NCBI GenBank assembly: GCA_019694315.1
Contig: JAIBCE010000013.1
Span: forward strand, 1 to 51,133
Length of the DNA stretch: 51,133 nucleotides
Origin: Sandaracinaceae bacterium
Lineage (GTDB): Bacteria; Myxococcota_A; Polyangia; Polyangiales; Sandaracinaceae
Reading direction: 5' to 3'
Part shown: piece by piece, positions 50,696 through 51,133 of the stretch
Numbering within the stretch: the stretch's first letter is position 1
How the letters are laid out: each line of letters begins with the position of its first letter
The notes under the pieces: generated by a model
What the model was told of the DNA's origin: nothing
Database searches by the model: none
What the model saw: only the letters and a program-made list of their open reading frames with translations
Program-made: the position numbers and the translations under genes

Positions 50696-51133
50696 TCTGC
50701 GCGCTCGCATCCGCCGACCCAACCGCAGAGCGCGACTTCCCCGTGCCTCACGGACGCACCCTCGGAGGCGCGAGCCAGTCCCTTTCAGTTCCCCAATCGG
50801 GCAATGACAAGGAGGTACGCGCCGCAACGCGGGCTCGCGCGAGCCTCGGCGTCGTCGCGTCTCATCGCACTCTCCGATCCGCAGAGCGCGACTTCCCCGT
50901 GCCTCACGGACGCACCCTCGGAGGCGCGAGCCAGTCCCTTCCTGCCCCAAATCGAGCAAGGACATGGAGGTACGCGCCGAAACGCGGGCTCGCGTGAGCC
51001 TCGGCATCGTCGCGTCTCATCGCACTCTCCGATCCGCAGAGCGCGACTTCCCCGTGCCTCACGGACGCACCCTCGGAGGCGCGAGCCAGTCCCTTCCTGC
51101 CCCAAATCGAGCAAGGACATGGAGGTACGCGCC
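50667..51133. repeat. ~155 bp tandem repeat, second locus, running off the window
   Basis: The landmark ccgtgcctcacggacgcacc starts at 50741, 50897 and 51052, so the period is 155-156 bases. Each unit contains gcgcgagccagtcccttt or a variant, a variable ~30-base stretch, and ggaggtacgcgcc followed by gcgggctcgcg. Units two and three are nearly identical, pointing to recent amplification. The first unit starts inside the 3' end of the 50177 gene. The same unit occurs at 10531-10728. The array continues beyond the window edge. Confidence 0.88.

Noticed and set aside
50785..51120. Minus-strand frame through the terminal repeat
   Set aside because: The sequence is repeated with the DNA unit and reading frame shifts with the 155/156-base periods, so it is probably not a protein.

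Overview
The window is very GC-rich DNA (around 70% by eye, not computed) and most likely belongs to a myxobacterium-type organism (Myxococcota; a Polyangia/Sandaracinus-like lineage is my best guess). The reasons are many lipoproteins with Asp/Ala/Pro-rich linkers, Myxococcus-type cysteine-rich ([16 protein letters not shown]) repeats, a MYXO-CTERM-like sorting tail, abundant small regulatory and secreted proteins, and GC-driven long antisense open frames. I see no tRNA, rRNA, CRISPR array, insertion sequence or prophage.

Layout. 0-7.5 kb: metabolic and cell-envelope singletons (reductase fragment, lipoproteins, a thioredoxin-like protein, a GMC oxidoreductase, a VOC protein, an acyltransferase-like membrane protein, a methyltransferase). 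7.6-10.4 kb: a membrane-anchored protein with three tandem DsbA-like domains and a small secreted protein. 10.5-13 kb: two families of short repeats, then a 102-residue Tat-signal peptide rich in Cys and Asp, divergent from a JmjC/cupin-type Fe(II)/2-oxoglutarate oxygenase. 13-17.3 kb: metallo-beta-lactamase-fold lipoprotein with a candidate divergent operator, a probably frameshifted lipoprotein, an outer-membrane-like protein, pirin, and a LysR-regulator remnant. 17.3-22.5 kb: a minus-strand cluster of diheme cytochrome lipoprotein, Cys-containing precursor-like lipoprotein, MNIO (DUF692) enzyme, DUF2063 partner, SDR epimerase and a membrane protein. 22.6-24.6 kb: two overlapping ArsA/Get3-type ATPases. 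24.7-28 kb: a tight minus-strand run including RNase III and a DUF882-type peptidase-like protein. 28.2-31.7 kb: a cysteine-rich lipoprotein, a terminator, then six tandem ~320-360 bp repeat units. 32.4-36.4 kb: a sigma-like factor with a partner, and groES-groEL. 36.6-38.8 kb: a YheU-family protein and two paralogous receiver-TPR proteins. 38.9-42.9 kb: three translationally coupled genes (YfhO-like membrane protein, coiled-coil membrane protein, HAD phosphatase). 43-45.5 kb: an inactive-looking protease paralogue beside an intact trypsin/HtrA-like protease. 45.6-51.1 kb: a MYXO-CTERM surface protein, universal stress protein, acyl-CoA dehydrogenase, FxsA, a hypothetical protein, and a ~155 bp tandem repeat that also occurs at 10.5 kb.

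The strongest candidate for an undescribed system is the MNIO cluster at 19.7-22.5 kb. It has a short lipoprotein with two GGQASC motifs, then a hairpin terminator that could act as an attenuator, then an MNIO enzyme overlapping its DUF2063 partner. This is the organisation of bufferin/methanobactin-like RiPP operons, but with a lipidated, non-standard precursor and a diheme cytochrome lipoprotein upstream. The second candidate is the Tat-exported DSDPxDP cysteine peptide opposite the JmjC-type oxygenase at 11.0-12.9 kb.
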